A stretch of 22,566 nt of DNA, from positions 1-22,566 of the forward strand of contig JARKQP010000197.1 in the NCBI GenBank assembly GCA_029974875.1. The letters run 5' to 3'. This DNA is from Mobilitalea sp. GTDB taxonomy: Bacteria > Bacillota_A > Clostridia > Lachnospirales > Lachnospiraceae. Of this stretch, positions 7,424-15,122 are shown one piece after another. The position numbers and the translations under genes are program-made. Numbering within the stretch: position 1 is the first letter of the stretch; every line of letters begins with the position of its first letter. The notes beneath the pieces were generated by a model that did no database searches, was not told the DNA's origin, and saw only the letters and a program-made list of their open reading frames with translations.

Positions 7424-8700
7424 CAGGCTGTCTCCTCCTTATCCCTGCATTCCTGCTTGCAAGCTGCCAGGTATTCTTCATGAAAATATTCCAGGGATGA
7501 CTTTAAGCTGTTTCCTGCCGCCTGGCCTAAGCCGCAGAAGGAGGCCTCCTGGATTGCCCTTGTATAACGTTCCAGCAAGGCTACGTCACTTTCCTTAGCC
7601 ATCCCGGATAATAGCTTGCCTAATATCACGTTTGCCTGCCTCAAGCCTTCCCTGCAGGGAGTACATTTCCCGCAGCTTTCGTGCAAAAAGAATTTTACAC
7701 GGTTATGGACATTGGGAAGGATGGGGCGGGTATCATCCAGTACGAAGATAGCCCCGGAACCGATGGTAATCCCTGCTTTCGCACAGGCCGTATATTCCAG
7801 GGGTGTTTCCAGCATGAAGTCTGGAACCAGCACACCGGAGGCCCCGCCGATGTTTACCGCCTTTACTGTCCTGCCCGGTTTGGCTCCCAGCCCATATTCC
7901 TCTATGATGTCTGCAAAGGTGATGCCAAAGGGTACCTCAATGAGTCCCCGGTTCACCACATCGCCGGAAAGTGAGATAAGCTTTGTGCCGGTACTATCAG
8001 CAGTACCGATGGAGCGGTACCACCCGGAGCCTTTTTCTATAATCTTAGGTATATTAGCCAGGGTCTCCACATTATTGATTAAGGTCGGTTTATTCCAGAG
8101 GCCGGACTGGGTAGGATAGGGCGGTTTCACCCGGGGGCGGCCTTTCCTTCCCTCAATGGAGGACAGTAACGCCGTCTCTTCGCCGCAGAGGTAGCTGCCC
8201 GCCCCTGAGAATATCTCGAGCTTCAGGCGGATACCGCTTCCCAGGATATCCTCTCCCAGCAGCCCCGCTTCTTCCGCTTCCTTGATGCTTTCCCGAAGTA
8301 TCCTCTGTACCTCCGGATACTCATGCCGCACATAGATATAGCCATTTTCGGCACCCGCCAGGTATGCGGCAAGGGTAATTCCTTCGATTACCTGGAAGGG
8401 CAGATGCGTCATGATAAAACGGTCCTTGAAGGTTCCCGGCTCCCCTTCATCTGCATTACATATGACATATCTTTCGGTTTCCCGGTTATTTCTAACCATC
8501 TCGATTTTAACAGCGGTGGGAAAGGCAGCTCCGCCCCTTCCCCGCAGACCTGCTGATTTTAACTCCTGGATGGAGCTTTCCGGCGGCTCCCTCAGGGCTT
8601 TTTGTAAAGCGGTATATCCGCCCCTTTCCCTGTAGGTCTTAAGGTCAACAAATTCTTCTCTGCTTATATTAAATACAAGCTCCTTATTATTTACACCCAT
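7423..8700 (-). CDS. hydB: NuoF-like NADH-binding subunit of the hydrogenase (HydB/HndC type, short form)
   Basis: A 425-residue flavoprotein that takes electrons from NADH, or gives them to NAD+, through FMN and one [4Fe-4S] cluster. Motifs are GLRGRGGAAFPTAVK (51-65), the NADH/FMN loop NADEGEPGTFKDR (82-94), GAGSYLCGEETALLSSIEG (166-184), the cluster ESCGKCTPCREG (Cys343, 346, 349) and Cys389 in SFCGLGQ. Classical HydB proteins of bifurcating hydrogenases are nearer 600 residues, with an N-terminal thioredoxin-like [2Fe-2S] domain and a C-terminal pair of [4Fe-4S] clusters; both are missing here, so the protein is the size of plain NuoF. The gene overlaps hydC by 14 bp and hydA by 1 bp. AAGGAG lies 8 nt before its ATG. 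Confidence 0.95.
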   Translation of the reverse strand: MGVNNKELVFNISREEFVDLKTYRERGGYTALQKALREPPESSIQELKSAGLRGRGGAAFPTAVKIEMVRNNRETERYVICNADEGEPGTFKDRFIMTHLPFQVIEGITLAAYLAGAENGYIYVRHEYPEVQRILRESIKEAEEAGLLGEDILGSGIRLKLEIFSGAGSYLCGEETALLSSIEGRKGRPRVKPPYPTQSGLWNKPTLINNVETLANIPKIIEKGSGWYRSIGTADSTGTKLISLSGDVVNRGLIEVPFGITFADIIEEYGLGAKPGRTVKAVNIGGASGVLVPDFMLETPLEYTACAKAGITIGSGAIFVLDDTRPILPNVHNRVKFFLHESCGKCTPCREGLRQANVILGKLLSGMAKESDVALLERYTRAIQEASFCGLGQAAGNSLKSSLEYFHEEYLAACKQECRDKEETA

Positions 8701-9169
8701 GGCACTGCTCCTTCCGAAAACTGTTTAATACCGAAACTACGGATTCCGATGTCAAGTTTCCATAAAGGGTATCATCCACTTTAATTGCAGGCGACATAAA
8801 GCAGGCTCCCAGGCAGTTTACACTCTCTAAGGTAAAAAGGCCATCCTGTGTCGTCTGTCCAACGGTAATCCCTAATTCCCGTTCAATTGTCTCCTGAATT
8901 TCCTGTTTTCCTGCATTTTCACAAGGGGCATTGGTGCAGACCCTGATCAGATGGATCCCCCTCGGCTTCAGTGATATCTCACTGTAAAAGGATGCGGTTG
9001 AATAAACCCTGCATCTGGATATTTCCAGCAGCCTTGCTATCTCATTCACAGCCTCCTCACTAAGATATCTTTGCGGCGCTGCATCCTGGACTGCCAGCAG
9101 CACCTGCAATAACGGAGCATTTCTTCCCCCAAGCTGTTTAATGATAAACCTGATTTCAGCTGTTCCCAT
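8687..9169 (-). CDS. hydC: NuoE-like [2Fe-2S] subunit of the hydrogenase (HydC/HndA type)
   Basis: About 160 residues: an N-terminal helical bundle (LLQVLLAVQDAAPQRYLSEE) and a thioredoxin-like domain that holds one [2Fe-2S] cluster with the pattern CTNAPC and, after about 37 residues, NCLGAC. It bridges electron flow in the HydABC complex with the NuoF-like subunit. The first gene of the operon. The start is uncertain: ATG at 9169 gives the length usual for the family, but in-frame ATGs at 9181, 9187, 9190, 9199 and 9208 and a TTG at 9235 are also open, and none of the nearer ones has a good Shine-Dalgarno site. An overlapping 41-codon upstream ORF (9156-9281) with a good ribosome site ends 14 nt inside the 9169 start, which suggests translational coupling. 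Confidence 0.9.
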   Translation of the reverse strand: MGTAEIRFIIKQLGGRNAPLLQVLLAVQDAAPQRYLSEEAVNEIARLLEISRCRVYSTASFYSEISLKPRGIHLIRVCTNAPCENAGKQEIQETIERELGITVGQTTQDGLFTLESVNCLGACFMSPAIKVDDTLYGNLTSESVVSVLNSFRKEQCHGCK

Positions 9170-9281
9170 AAATATGTCCATACCCATCATTAAGGGCATT
9201 GCCAGCATTACAGGCATTGCCCTTATACCGCACAAACCGCCAGGAAAGTGCCGGCATGGACCCGATCCCCCCTTCGTTCAT
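9156..9281 (-). CDS. 41-codon upstream ORF overlapping the hydC start (possible leader peptide)
   Basis: The ATG at 9281 follows GAAAGGA at 8-9 nt, and AGGAGGAGG lies a little further upstream. The product would begin MNEGGIGSMPALSW and contain GNACNAGNALNDGYG before ending at a TGA (9158-9156) that lies just downstream of the hydC ATG at 9169, in a different frame. The stop/start overlap is typical of coupled translation. I know of no family match. It may be a leader peptide controlling hydC, a small gene, or chance. It is the best-initiated frame in the operon leader. Confidence 0.4.
   Translation of the reverse strand: MNEGGIGSMPALSWRFVRYKGNACNAGNALNDGYGHIYGNS
9192..9224 (-). promoter_or_regulatory. 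Hairpin over the candidate hydC start codons
   Basis: AAGGGCATTGCC (9192-9203) faces GGCATTGCCCTT (9213-9224) with a 9-nt loop and one central mismatch. It covers several possible hydC start codons (9199, 9208) and the AAGGG that could serve them, and lies inside the 41-codon upstream ORF, so ribosomes translating that ORF would open it. Confidence 0.5.
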
Positions 9282-9326
9282 TAATTTTATTCCTTTCACC
9301 CTTTCCTCCTCCTATGAAAGACACAT

Positions 9327-9408
9327 GGCCCTATTAGAGAATAAACTTTGGGCTGCTTCACTACGGATATTTCCTTCCACATGAAGCACGTCTTTTCCTA
9401 ATAGAGCC
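9327..9408 (-). ncRNA. Structured 5' leader of the hydrogenase operon (candidate cis-regulatory RNA)
   Basis: On the minus-strand transcript three nested helices form one long arm. P1 pairs GGCUCUAUUAG (9408-9398) with CUAAUAGGGCC (9337-9327): 11 bp, one G-U. P2 pairs UGCUUCA (9388-9382) with UGAAGCA (9360-9354): 7 bp perfect. P3 is GGA-AAUA-UCC (9374-9365). Asymmetric internal loops separate P1 from P2 and P2 from P3. It begins about 16 nt after the predicted start site and ends about 45 nt before the upstream ORF. There is no U run, so transcriptional attenuation by this arm alone is unlikely. It resembles no riboswitch class I can name. Confidence 0.5.
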
Positions 9409-9430
9409 AAATGAAGTATTGGATGTAGTA

Positions 9431-9460
9431 ATTGTAATATAGCTCCATTCCAAGGGTCAA
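9431..9460 (-). promoter_or_regulatory. Sigma-A promoter of the hydCBA operon
   Basis: On the minus strand TTGACC (9460-9455), 18-bp spacer, TACAAT (9436-9431). Transcription would start near 9424, giving a leader of about 140 nt before the 41-codon ORF. Confidence 0.65.
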
Positions 9461-9506
9461 TGTAAGTTTATCTATCTAATATATTGTGGATATCACCACT
9501 AAAATA

Positions 9507-9524
9507 TCGCTAATGGGTTAACGA
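9507..9524. promoter_or_regulatory. rex box: Rex operator-like palindrome
   Basis: TCGCTAATGGGTTAACGA fits the Rex pattern TTGTTAA-N4-TTAACAA, with both TTAA-type cores in place and one mismatch between half-sites (TCGCTAA versus TCGTTAA). It lies between rex and the hydrogenase operon, 46 bp upstream of the -35 at 9460. Confidence 0.65.
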
Positions 9525-9553
9525 AGACTGTTAGAAACGTATCACAAAGGTAC

Positions 9554-9602
9554 AAAAAGAGCCTTTATCCCTCCGGTTCTTAAACGGTGAAATAAAGGCT
9601 CT
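9554..9602 (-). terminator. Rho-independent terminator of rex
   Basis: AGAGCCTTTAT (9558-9568) and ATAAAGGCTCT (9592-9602) form an 11-bp perfect stem. On the minus strand it is followed by TTTTTG. It separates rex from the hydrogenase promoter region. Confidence 0.85.
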
Positions 9603-9608
9603 ATGTAA

Positions 9609-10283
9609 TTAGGTTGTTTTCTTATGGGAGCTATGATGCTGCTCATTCTTCGTCTTATTCTCTTTGTGCTTGTAGCCAAGCACCATCAGGCTGTCACTCA
9701 GGTGGATGTTCTCAACCACTACTGATTTGGGAACCTTCAGCTCGATGGGGACAAAATTCCATATGGCAGTTATCCCCATCTCCACAGCAAGCTTTGCGGC
9801 CTCATTTGCATGGCTCGCAGGTACCGTAATCGCTGCCAGGTCTACTTGATTATTGCTGATAAATTCCGGTATGGCATCCACATGCAGCACCTCAATATCC
9901 CTGATTTTCTTACCCACGACCTGCGGATTGACATCAAATATTGCTACTATCTTAAATCCATTTCTCTCAAAATTAGTATGCTTGGCAAGAGCCTGCCCCA
10001 GGCTCCCCCCTCCTAAGACAATCATTTTCCGCATGACATCAAGCCCCAGAACTCCTGCTATCTCCTTATGCAGCACCTCCACCTCATACCCATAGCCTTG
10101 CAGGCCGCTGCCCTCAAAGCAGGAAAAATCCTGCCGGACCTGCGATGCCGTTATCCCCAGCCATCTGCTAAGGTCATTGGAGGAAATTCTATTTACCCCA
10201 ACCTGCAGCAATGTTGACAGATACCGATAGTATGTTGGCATACGTTTTATAAATGGGGCTGAATACTTTTTCGTTTCTTTCAT
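9609..10283 (-). CDS. rex: Redox-sensing transcriptional repressor Rex
   Basis: Rex is a dimeric repressor that leaves DNA when NADH rises relative to NAD+. The 224-residue product has an N-terminal winged helix (about 1-75; ISSNDLSRWLGITASQVRQD) and a Rossmann domain with VLGGGSLGQAL (glycines near 91-96, the NAD(H)-binding loop), IFDVNP at the end of the second strand, and TVPASHANEAAKLA. The C-terminal tail is charged and His/Lys-rich (about 20 residues). I place the start at the ATG at 10283, which has GGAG 8 nt upstream, rather than the in-frame codon at 10319. It lies directly upstream of hydCBA, which carries a Rex-like site, so the hydrogenase is its probable target. Its own terminator follows the stop. 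Confidence 0.95.
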   Translation of the reverse strand: MKETKKYSAPFIKRMPTYYRYLSTLLQVGVNRISSNDLSRWLGITASQVRQDFSCFEGSGLQGYGYEVEVLHKEIAGVLGLDVMRKMIVLGGGSLGQALAKHTNFERNGFKIVAIFDVNPQVVGKKIRDIEVLHVDAIPEFISNNQVDLAAITVPASHANEAAKLAVEMGITAIWNFVPIELKVPKSVVVENIHLSDSLMVLGYKHKENKTKNEQHHSSHKKTT

Positions 10284-10389
10284 CCTCTTCACTCCATTAA
10301 AAAGTAATACAGGTATCAAAAATTGCTTTTTTACTTCTGATAAAAGGCACCGCTTTTGAGCCGTGCATCCCGGTCATAGGAATATAATT

Positions 10390-10566
10390 TTATTCCTGGA
10401 CAAGGGAATATTCAAACATCTCATATTTTAACTTTGTTCCCTCCATGATCTCCGGGGGGAGGATTGCACGGGCCACAAGCTTCAGGTCAGCTTCCGGCCC
10501 GCCACATCTTCTTAAATGTGCATAATCGCCATCAATTTGTTCTACCGTATACTCAAAACTATCCAT
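10390..10566 (-). CDS. DUF3006-like small protein downstream of aconitase
   Basis: 58 residues beginning MDSFEYTVEQIDGDYAHL and containing AILPPEIMEGTKLKYEMFEY. The pattern (a short beta-rich protein with a D-R/Q-I-E/D-G-D-Y/W-A core and an LP..EG motif) resembles DUF3006. CGGAGGAG stands 6 nt before the ATG at 10566, so that start is preferred over the longer frame reaching 10638, which would run into the acnA coding region. It begins 25 nt after acnA stops on the same strand and is probably co-transcribed with it. No function can be stated. Confidence 0.75.
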   Translation of the reverse strand: MDSFEYTVEQIDGDYAHLRRCGGPEADLKLVARAILPPEIMEGTKLKYEMFEYSLVQE

Positions 10567-10591
10567 GCTTCTCCTCCGCGTCTTCTGTCTC

Positions 10592-13324
10592 CTAATTATT
10601 ATATTTTTGCCGCAAAACCATGGGAAGTATTCCACCATGTCTGTAATAGTCTATGTCTATGCCAGAATCAAAGCGGACTAAGACTGAGAATTCCTTTCTT
10701 TTCCCGTCCCTTGCCTCTGCAACTACCTTTATAATTTCCTTCGGCCTCACACCCGGCTCCAGCTTTATCTCAAAGCTTTCCTCCCCTGTCAGTCCAAGTA
10801 CCTCCGCAGATTCCCCTGGCAGGTACTGGAGCGGAAGGATCCCCATCATAATCAGGTTGGACCTGTGGATGCGCTCATAGCTTTCCGCAATAACCACCTT
10901 TACTCCCAGGAGCTTCGGCCCTTTTGCTGCCCAGTCCCTGGAGGATCCCATTCCATAATCCTTTCCTGCAAGCACGATTAAGCCTGTCTGTGACTGCTTG
11001 TACCTCATACATGCCTCATAAATCGTCATTACCTCTCCCGTCGGCAGATAGGTGGTGTAGCCCCCTTCCGTTCCCGGTGCCAGCTGGTTGCTGATCCTGA
11101 TATTGGCAAAGGTTCCCCTTACCATTACCTCATGGTTGCCCCTTCTGGAACCGTAGGTGTTAAACTGCTTCTGCTCCACTCCATGCTCCAGCAGGTATTT
11201 GCCCGCCGGCGTATTCCTGCCTATGGATCCGGCCGGAGATATATGGTCCGTTGTAATGGAGTCTCCGAATTTCGCCAAAACCCTCAGGCCTGATAATCCC
11301 GCGATCCGACCCGGTTCCATGGATAGCTCCTCAAAAAATGGGGGCCTGCGGATATAGGTGGAGTCTTCCTGGAAATCATAGGTTCTGCTCTCCTCTGACC
11401 GGATGGAAGCCCACATGGCATTGCTGTCATAAACAGAGCGGTAAGTCTCCCGGAATAGCTCAGGACTTACATATTGCTTCACAGCCTCTAAAATCTCCTC
11501 CTGTGTCGGCCAGATATCCTCCAGATATACCGGGTTTCCTTCCTGGTCAGCACCGACCGGTTCCTTTACCAGATCAATGTTTGTCGTACCAGCCAGGGCA
11601 TATGCAATTACCAGGGGCGGTGAAGCCAGGAAGTTCGCCTTTACCTGTGCATGGATCCGCCCTTCAAAATTACGGTTACCGGATAATACGGAGGATACCA
11701 GTAAATCATTTTCCTGGATCGCTTTTGAAATCTCCGGGCGAAGAGGTCCGGAATTGCCGATACAGGTAGCACAGCCGTAGCCGACCACCTGGAATCCCAG
11801 CTGATCCAAATAATCCTGCAGCCCGGCCTTCTTTAAATAAGCGGATACAACCTTGGAGCCTGGCGCCAGGGAGGTCTTGACATGGGCAGGCACCTTGAGC
11901 CCCCGTTCCACAGCCTTCTTTGCAAGGATTCCTGCTCCCAGCATTACGGAGGGATTGGAGGTATTTGTACAGGAGGTAATGGAGGCAATTACAACCGAGC
12001 CGGTTCCCATCACGCTTGTCCTTTGATCCTCCAGCCTGAGCTCTACAGATTTATCAAGCTCTTCCCGGGTATAGCCATAGCCCTGGTTTCCCTTGGGGGC
12101 GGTTACTGCCCGGAGGAAGGTCTCCTTCATTTCCTTAAGGGGTATCAGATCCTGGGGCCGCTTCGGCCCTGCTAAGGCGGGGGAAACGGTCTTAAGGTCC
12201 AGTGTCAATACCTCCGAATAATTTGGCTCCTGTGAGTAATCATAGAACATCCCGTTCCGGGTTAGATACGCCTTTACCAGGCGTATCTGCCCTTCCTTCC
12301 TCCCCGTCAGCCTAAGATAGTTCAGGGTCTCTTCATCCACCGGGAAGAAGCCGCAGGTCGCACCGTACTCCGGCGCCATATTTGCTATGGTTGCCCTGTC
12401 TGCCAGGGATAGCTGCCTTACCCCTTCACCGAAATATTCAATAAATTTATCCACCACGCCGCGTTCCCGCAGCAGCTTTGTAATCCTGAGGGCAAGATCC
12501 GTAGCCGTCGCTCCGGCGGGCAGGGTTCCTACCAGGCGGACCCCGATCACTTCCGGTACAGGCAGATAGGAGGGCTGTCCCAGCATTCCTGCCTCCGCTT
12601 CAATTCCACCGACTCCCCAGCCCAGAACCCCAAGTCCATTAATCATGGTGGTATGGGAATCGGTTCCTACTAATGTGTCGGGGAAGACTACCGTCCTGCC
12701 GTCCTTCTCCTCTGATGATACTACCTTAGCCAGGTACTCCAGGTTGATCTGATGCACGATTCCTGTCGCCGGAGGAACCACGCTATAGCGCCGGAAGGCA
12801 TTCTCCGCCCAGTGGAGGAACTGGTATCTTTCATTATTGCGCTCAAATTCCAACCTGCTATTTTCCTCAAGAGCCCTGTCATTTCCATAGAAATCCACCT
12901 GGACAGAATGGTCAATGATAAGGTCTACCGGAACCTCAGGGTTGATACGGTTCATCACCGCATTGGCCTCACCCTGCGCCTTCTTATCCCTGCCCGCCAT
13001 TGTATGGATGGCATCCCGCATTGAGGCCAGGTCAAGCACCGCCGGCACCCCGGTAAAATCCTGGAGGATTACCCTGGAGGGCTGGAATGGGATTTCCTCC
13101 CCGGAGGACTGCCGGCTGTCCCAGCCAGCCAGGCTCCGTATATGCTCCTCCCGGAAGACATAGTCATCCTGATGCCTGAGGACTGATTCCAACAATATTT
13201 TTATGGAATAAGGCAGTGACCTTATCTGATAACCTTCTGTTTCAAGGGACTCGATATGATAGTAATCATAGTTTTGTCCGTCCACCTCGAACTGTCTTAA
13301 TGCTTTTTCTTTCAGCCAAACCAT
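10592..13324 (-). CDS. acnA: Aconitate hydratase AcnA
   Basis: Aconitase interconverts citrate and isocitrate, here probably feeding 2-oxoglutarate and glutamate synthesis in an anaerobe. The 910-residue length and the presence of the linker and C-terminal swivel domain match the monomeric AcnA/IRP1 type. The [4Fe-4S] ligands are Cys452 ([10 protein letters not shown]) and Cys518 and Cys521 ([13 protein letters not shown]). Other family blocks are [36 protein letters not shown], the swivel signature [16 protein letters not shown], and [18 protein letters not shown]. The ATG at 13324 has GGAAGG 8 nt upstream and is preferred over the GTG/ATG at 13333/13330. The protein may double as an iron-responsive RNA binder, as some AcnA do; nothing here shows that. 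A DUF3006-like gene follows, then rex. Confidence 0.97.
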   Translation of the reverse strand: MVWLKEKALRQFEVDGQNYDYYHIESLETEGYQIRSLPYSIKILLESVLRHQDDYVFREEHIRSLAGWDSRQSSGEEIPFQPSRVILQDFTGVPAVLDLASMRDAIHTMAGRDKKAQGEANAVMNRINPEVPVDLIIDHSVQVDFYGNDRALEENSRLEFERNNERYQFLHWAENAFRRYSVVPPATGIVHQINLEYLAKVVSSEEKDGRTVVFPDTLVGTDSHTTMINGLGVLGWGVGGIEAEAGMLGQPSYLPVPEVIGVRLVGTLPAGATATDLALRITKLLRERGVVDKFIEYFGEGVRQLSLADRATIANMAPEYGATCGFFPVDEETLNYLRLTGRKEGQIRLVKAYLTRNGMFYDYSQEPNYSEVLTLDLKTVSPALAGPKRPQDLIPLKEMKETFLRAVTAPKGNQGYGYTREELDKSVELRLEDQRTSVMGTGSVVIASITSCTNTSNPSVMLGAGILAKKAVERGLKVPAHVKTSLAPGSKVVSAYLKKAGLQDYLDQLGFQVVGYGCATCIGNSGPLRPEISKAIQENDLLVSSVLSGNRNFEGRIHAQVKANFLASPPLVIAYALAGTTNIDLVKEPVGADQEGNPVYLEDIWPTQEEILEAVKQYVSPELFRETYRSVYDSNAMWASIRSEESRTYDFQEDSTYIRRPPFFEELSMEPGRIAGLSGLRVLAKFGDSITTDHISPAGSIGRNTPAGKYLLEHGVEQKQFNTYGSRRGNHEVMVRGTFANIRISNQLAPGTEGGYTTYLPTGEVMTIYEACMRYKQSQTGLIVLAGKDYGMGSSRDWAAKGPKLLGVKVVIAESYERIHRSNLIMMGILPLQYLPGESAEVLGLTGEESFEIKLEPGVRPKEIIKVVAEARDGKRKEFSVLVRFDSGIDIDYYRHGGILPMVLRQKYNN

Positions 13325-13354
13325 AATCATCACCTTCCATTGTTTATTTTTATT

Positions 13355-13407
13355 ATTATATCATACCACAAAAGGACTACCACATAGTTTTTTACTCCTG
13401 ACTATGT
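13355..13407 (-). promoter_or_regulatory. acnA promoter region with 7-bp inverted repeat
   Basis: A TATAAT -10 (minus strand, 13360-13355) lies about 30 nt before the start codon. The -35 at 17 bp (GTGGTA) is poor. ACATAGT (13382-13388) and ACTATGT (13401-13407) form a perfect inverted repeat just upstream of and touching that -35, a fitting place for a regulator. Confidence 0.45.
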
Positions 13408-13434
13408 AATAATCCCCCTTATTTTATCTTTCTA

Positions 13435-14190
13435 TCACTTTATTAACAGCTTCAATGCAGCGATTGCAGTCATTACGATAACAAGATACCGAAAATACTT
13501 TTCATTGATTTTCTTCAGCACAACCGCTCCCAGGATTGCACCCAGGGTAATTACCGGAATCATAATAGCCGCGGTTATTAAAGAAGGGACTCCGATGTTG
13601 TGCCAAAAAAATATCTGAAGAGGTACCTTGGACAGATTAATGATAAAGAAAAACCAGGCATTGATGCCCATAAAATTATTTTTCTTAAACCCGAGTGCTA
13701 ACAAATACACACTAAAGATAGGCCCGGCAGCATTTCCAATCATGGAAGCAAATCCGCTTAAAATTCCCACCGTTATGTAAAACCAGGGCGCATTGGGCAC
13801 TACAAAATCCTGTCCCTTCATCTCTGTATAAATCAGGACTGCCAAGCAGAACAGCACAATAATGCCGATCATCTTAACAAAGGTATTATCATTGATATAA
13901 TTTCCAATGACAGCACCTATAATCAGGCCAACCAAAGCCGAGGGCAAGGGAGTAATTACATTTTTCCACTGCGCACTCCGGTTATAATAGAAGATGGCAA
14001 AGACATCCCCTACAATCAGCATCGGCAACATAATACCTGTGGAATCCTTCCCCCCGAAAACACTTGCAAGGATCGGAATTGCCAGCATCATAACTCCGCC
14101 AATTCCTGTTTTTGAAAAGCCCACCAAAAACGCTGCCAATATTACCGTCAACCACTGTACGATACTTAAATCAATTCCTAAAATGTCCAT
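13435..14190 (-). CDS. TSUP-family membrane permease (TauE/SafE-like)
   Basis: A 251-residue integral membrane protein of the sulfite exporter TauE/SafE family, whose members move small organic or sulfur anions such as sulfite, sulfoacetate or taurine products across the cytoplasmic membrane. Hydrophobic segments cover almost the whole length in two repeated halves: VQWLTVILAAFLVGFSKTGIGG near the start (the GFSKTGIGG loop is typical), IMLPMLIVGDVFAIFYY, ALVGLIIGAVIGNYI, and in the second half GILSGFASMIGNAAGPIFSVYLL (the matching GxxxGxxs-iGnaaGp motif), then ITLGAILGAVVL. About eight membrane spans are expected. The substrate is not readable. It is a single-gene unit with its own promoter; GGGGAC precedes the ATG. 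Confidence 0.9.
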   Translation of the reverse strand: MDILGIDLSIVQWLTVILAAFLVGFSKTGIGGVMMLAIPILASVFGGKDSTGIMLPMLIVGDVFAIFYYNRSAQWKNVITPLPSALVGLIIGAVIGNYINDNTFVKMIGIIVLFCLAVLIYTEMKGQDFVVPNAPWFYITVGILSGFASMIGNAAGPIFSVYLLALGFKKNNFMGINAWFFFIINLSKVPLQIFFWHNIGVPSLITAAIMIPVITLGAILGAVVLKKINEKYFRYLVIVMTAIAALKLLIK

Positions 14191-14228
14191 AGCCTGTCCC
14201 CGTCTTTTTAAAATGTAATATTTTATCT

Positions 14229-14257
14229 ATTGTAATGGCTTCCTGTACCAAAATCAA
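14229..14257 (-). promoter_or_regulatory. Promoter of the TSUP permease gene
   Basis: On the minus strand TTGATT (14257-14252), 17 bp, TACAAT (14234-14229). Confidence 0.55.
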
Positions 14258-14306
14258 CTGTCTTTAACACAATCTTTCACCCTATTCCTGCCCCGTTATT
14301 GTGCTA

Positions 14307-15122
14307 TCACATAAAAGTGACCTCACATACGGTTAATTTATCCTCTTTCACCGTGAATCTAATATTATAGCCTGCAAAACTTAAACCATAGACCCGCTCA
14401 GGGTCATCCTGGTAGGAGGGTCTCGGGTCATGCTCCAGCACCCCGTAAAGAGCCATGTGATGCTGCCTTGGAATGATATTTAACAATTCCTCCGGAAATT
14501 CCACCTCCAAGCCATAATCCTTCACCGGATCCGCAAATCCTCCCACAGCCTCCGGATGGCTGTCCGTATATGCCAGATAAGGCTTAATATCATAAATCGG
14601 AGTCCGGTCCATCAAATCCGCACCGGCTACATGCAGCACCGGTCCCAGCTCAGGATGCAGCTCCACCTGCTCCAGCCTCACGGAGGAAAGACCGATGGGG
14701 TTTGGCCGGAAGGGTGAGCGGGTAGCGAACACACCCATCCTCCGGTTCCCTCCAAGCCTCGGGGGCTTCACCATCGGTGCCCAGGAGTCACGCTTCGTAT
14801 CAAGAAAGCCCCAGATCAGCCAGATGTGGGAAAAGCCCTCCATTCCCCGCACCGCATCCGGGTTCCGGTACCGGGGCTCAAATATGATCCTTGCCTTTAA
14901 GGAATCCACAATATTGCTTTGTCTTGGGATCCCGAATTTCTCAGGGAAATCCGTATGGATCCGCGCAATGATATTCAGTGTACCCGGATCCTCCTGCGTC
15001 TTAAATTCTTCCCTGCTGTCCATTTTCTCCTGCTTCTTAAACTCTTCCCCGCTGTCCATCTTCTCCTGCCTCTTAAATTCTTCCCCGTTGTCCATCTTCT
15101 CCTGCATTCTATCTGCTCCCAT
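14307..15122 (-). CDS. trmO: tRNA (N6-threonylcarbamoyladenosine(37)-N6)-methyltransferase TrmO, with repetitive N-terminal extension
   Basis: TrmO (YaeB/UPF0066) uses SAM to methylate t6A37 of certain tRNAs. The family part begins near LNIIARIHTDFPEKFGIPRQ and includes RYRNPDAVRGMEGFSHIWLIWGF, the SAM-site block GVFATRSPFRPNPIGLSSVRLE and DIKPYLAYTDSHPEA. The product is 271 residues; about 45 at the N-terminus are additional. They consist of three near-identical 12-residue units (QEKMDNGEEFKR-like), charged and probably helical, encoded by three 36-bp tandem repeats (15001-15108). The ATG at 15122 has AGAGG 6 nt upstream and overlaps the end of the preceding MBL gene by 14 bp, so the pair is one operon. 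Start codons inside the repeats (QEKM) could yield shorter products. Confidence 0.9.
   Translation of the reverse strand: MGADRMQEKMDNGEEFKRQEKMDSGEEFKKQEKMDSREEFKTQEDPGTLNIIARIHTDFPEKFGIPRQSNIVDSLKARIIFEPRYRNPDAVRGMEGFSHIWLIWGFLDTKRDSWAPMVKPPRLGGNRRMGVFATRSPFRPNPIGLSSVRLEQVELHPELGPVLHVAGADLMDRTPIYDIKPYLAYTDSHPEAVGGFADPVKDYGLEVEFPEELLNIIPRQHHMALYGVLEHDPRPSYQDDPERVYGLSFAGYNIRFTVKEDKLTVCEVTFM
15001..15108 (-). repeat. Three 36-bp tandem repeats in the 5' part of trmO
   Basis: Units 15001-15036, 15037-15072 and 15073-15108 differ at only a few positions each and keep the reading frame. They encode a 12-residue motif QEKMD(N/S)(G/R)EEFK plus one variable residue. Copy number could vary between strains by slippage. 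Confidence 0.9.

Noticed and set aside
7616..8119. 167-codon plus-strand frame
   Set aside because: Antisense shadow of the NuoF-like gene, with no ribosome site.
9327..9408. Cobalamin riboswitch in the hydrogenase leader
   Set aside because: A few bases (AAAU-UCC, CAGCCC) recall it, but the B12 box and the GCCACU core are absent.
10379..10398. Hairpin AGGAATA/TATTCCT at the end of the DUF3006-like gene as a terminator
   Set aside because: The stem is short and AT-rich, and no T run follows on the minus strand.
11338..12175. Plus-strand frames of 143 and 97 codons
   Set aside because: Antisense to conserved aconitase blocks; composition is that of a shadow frame.
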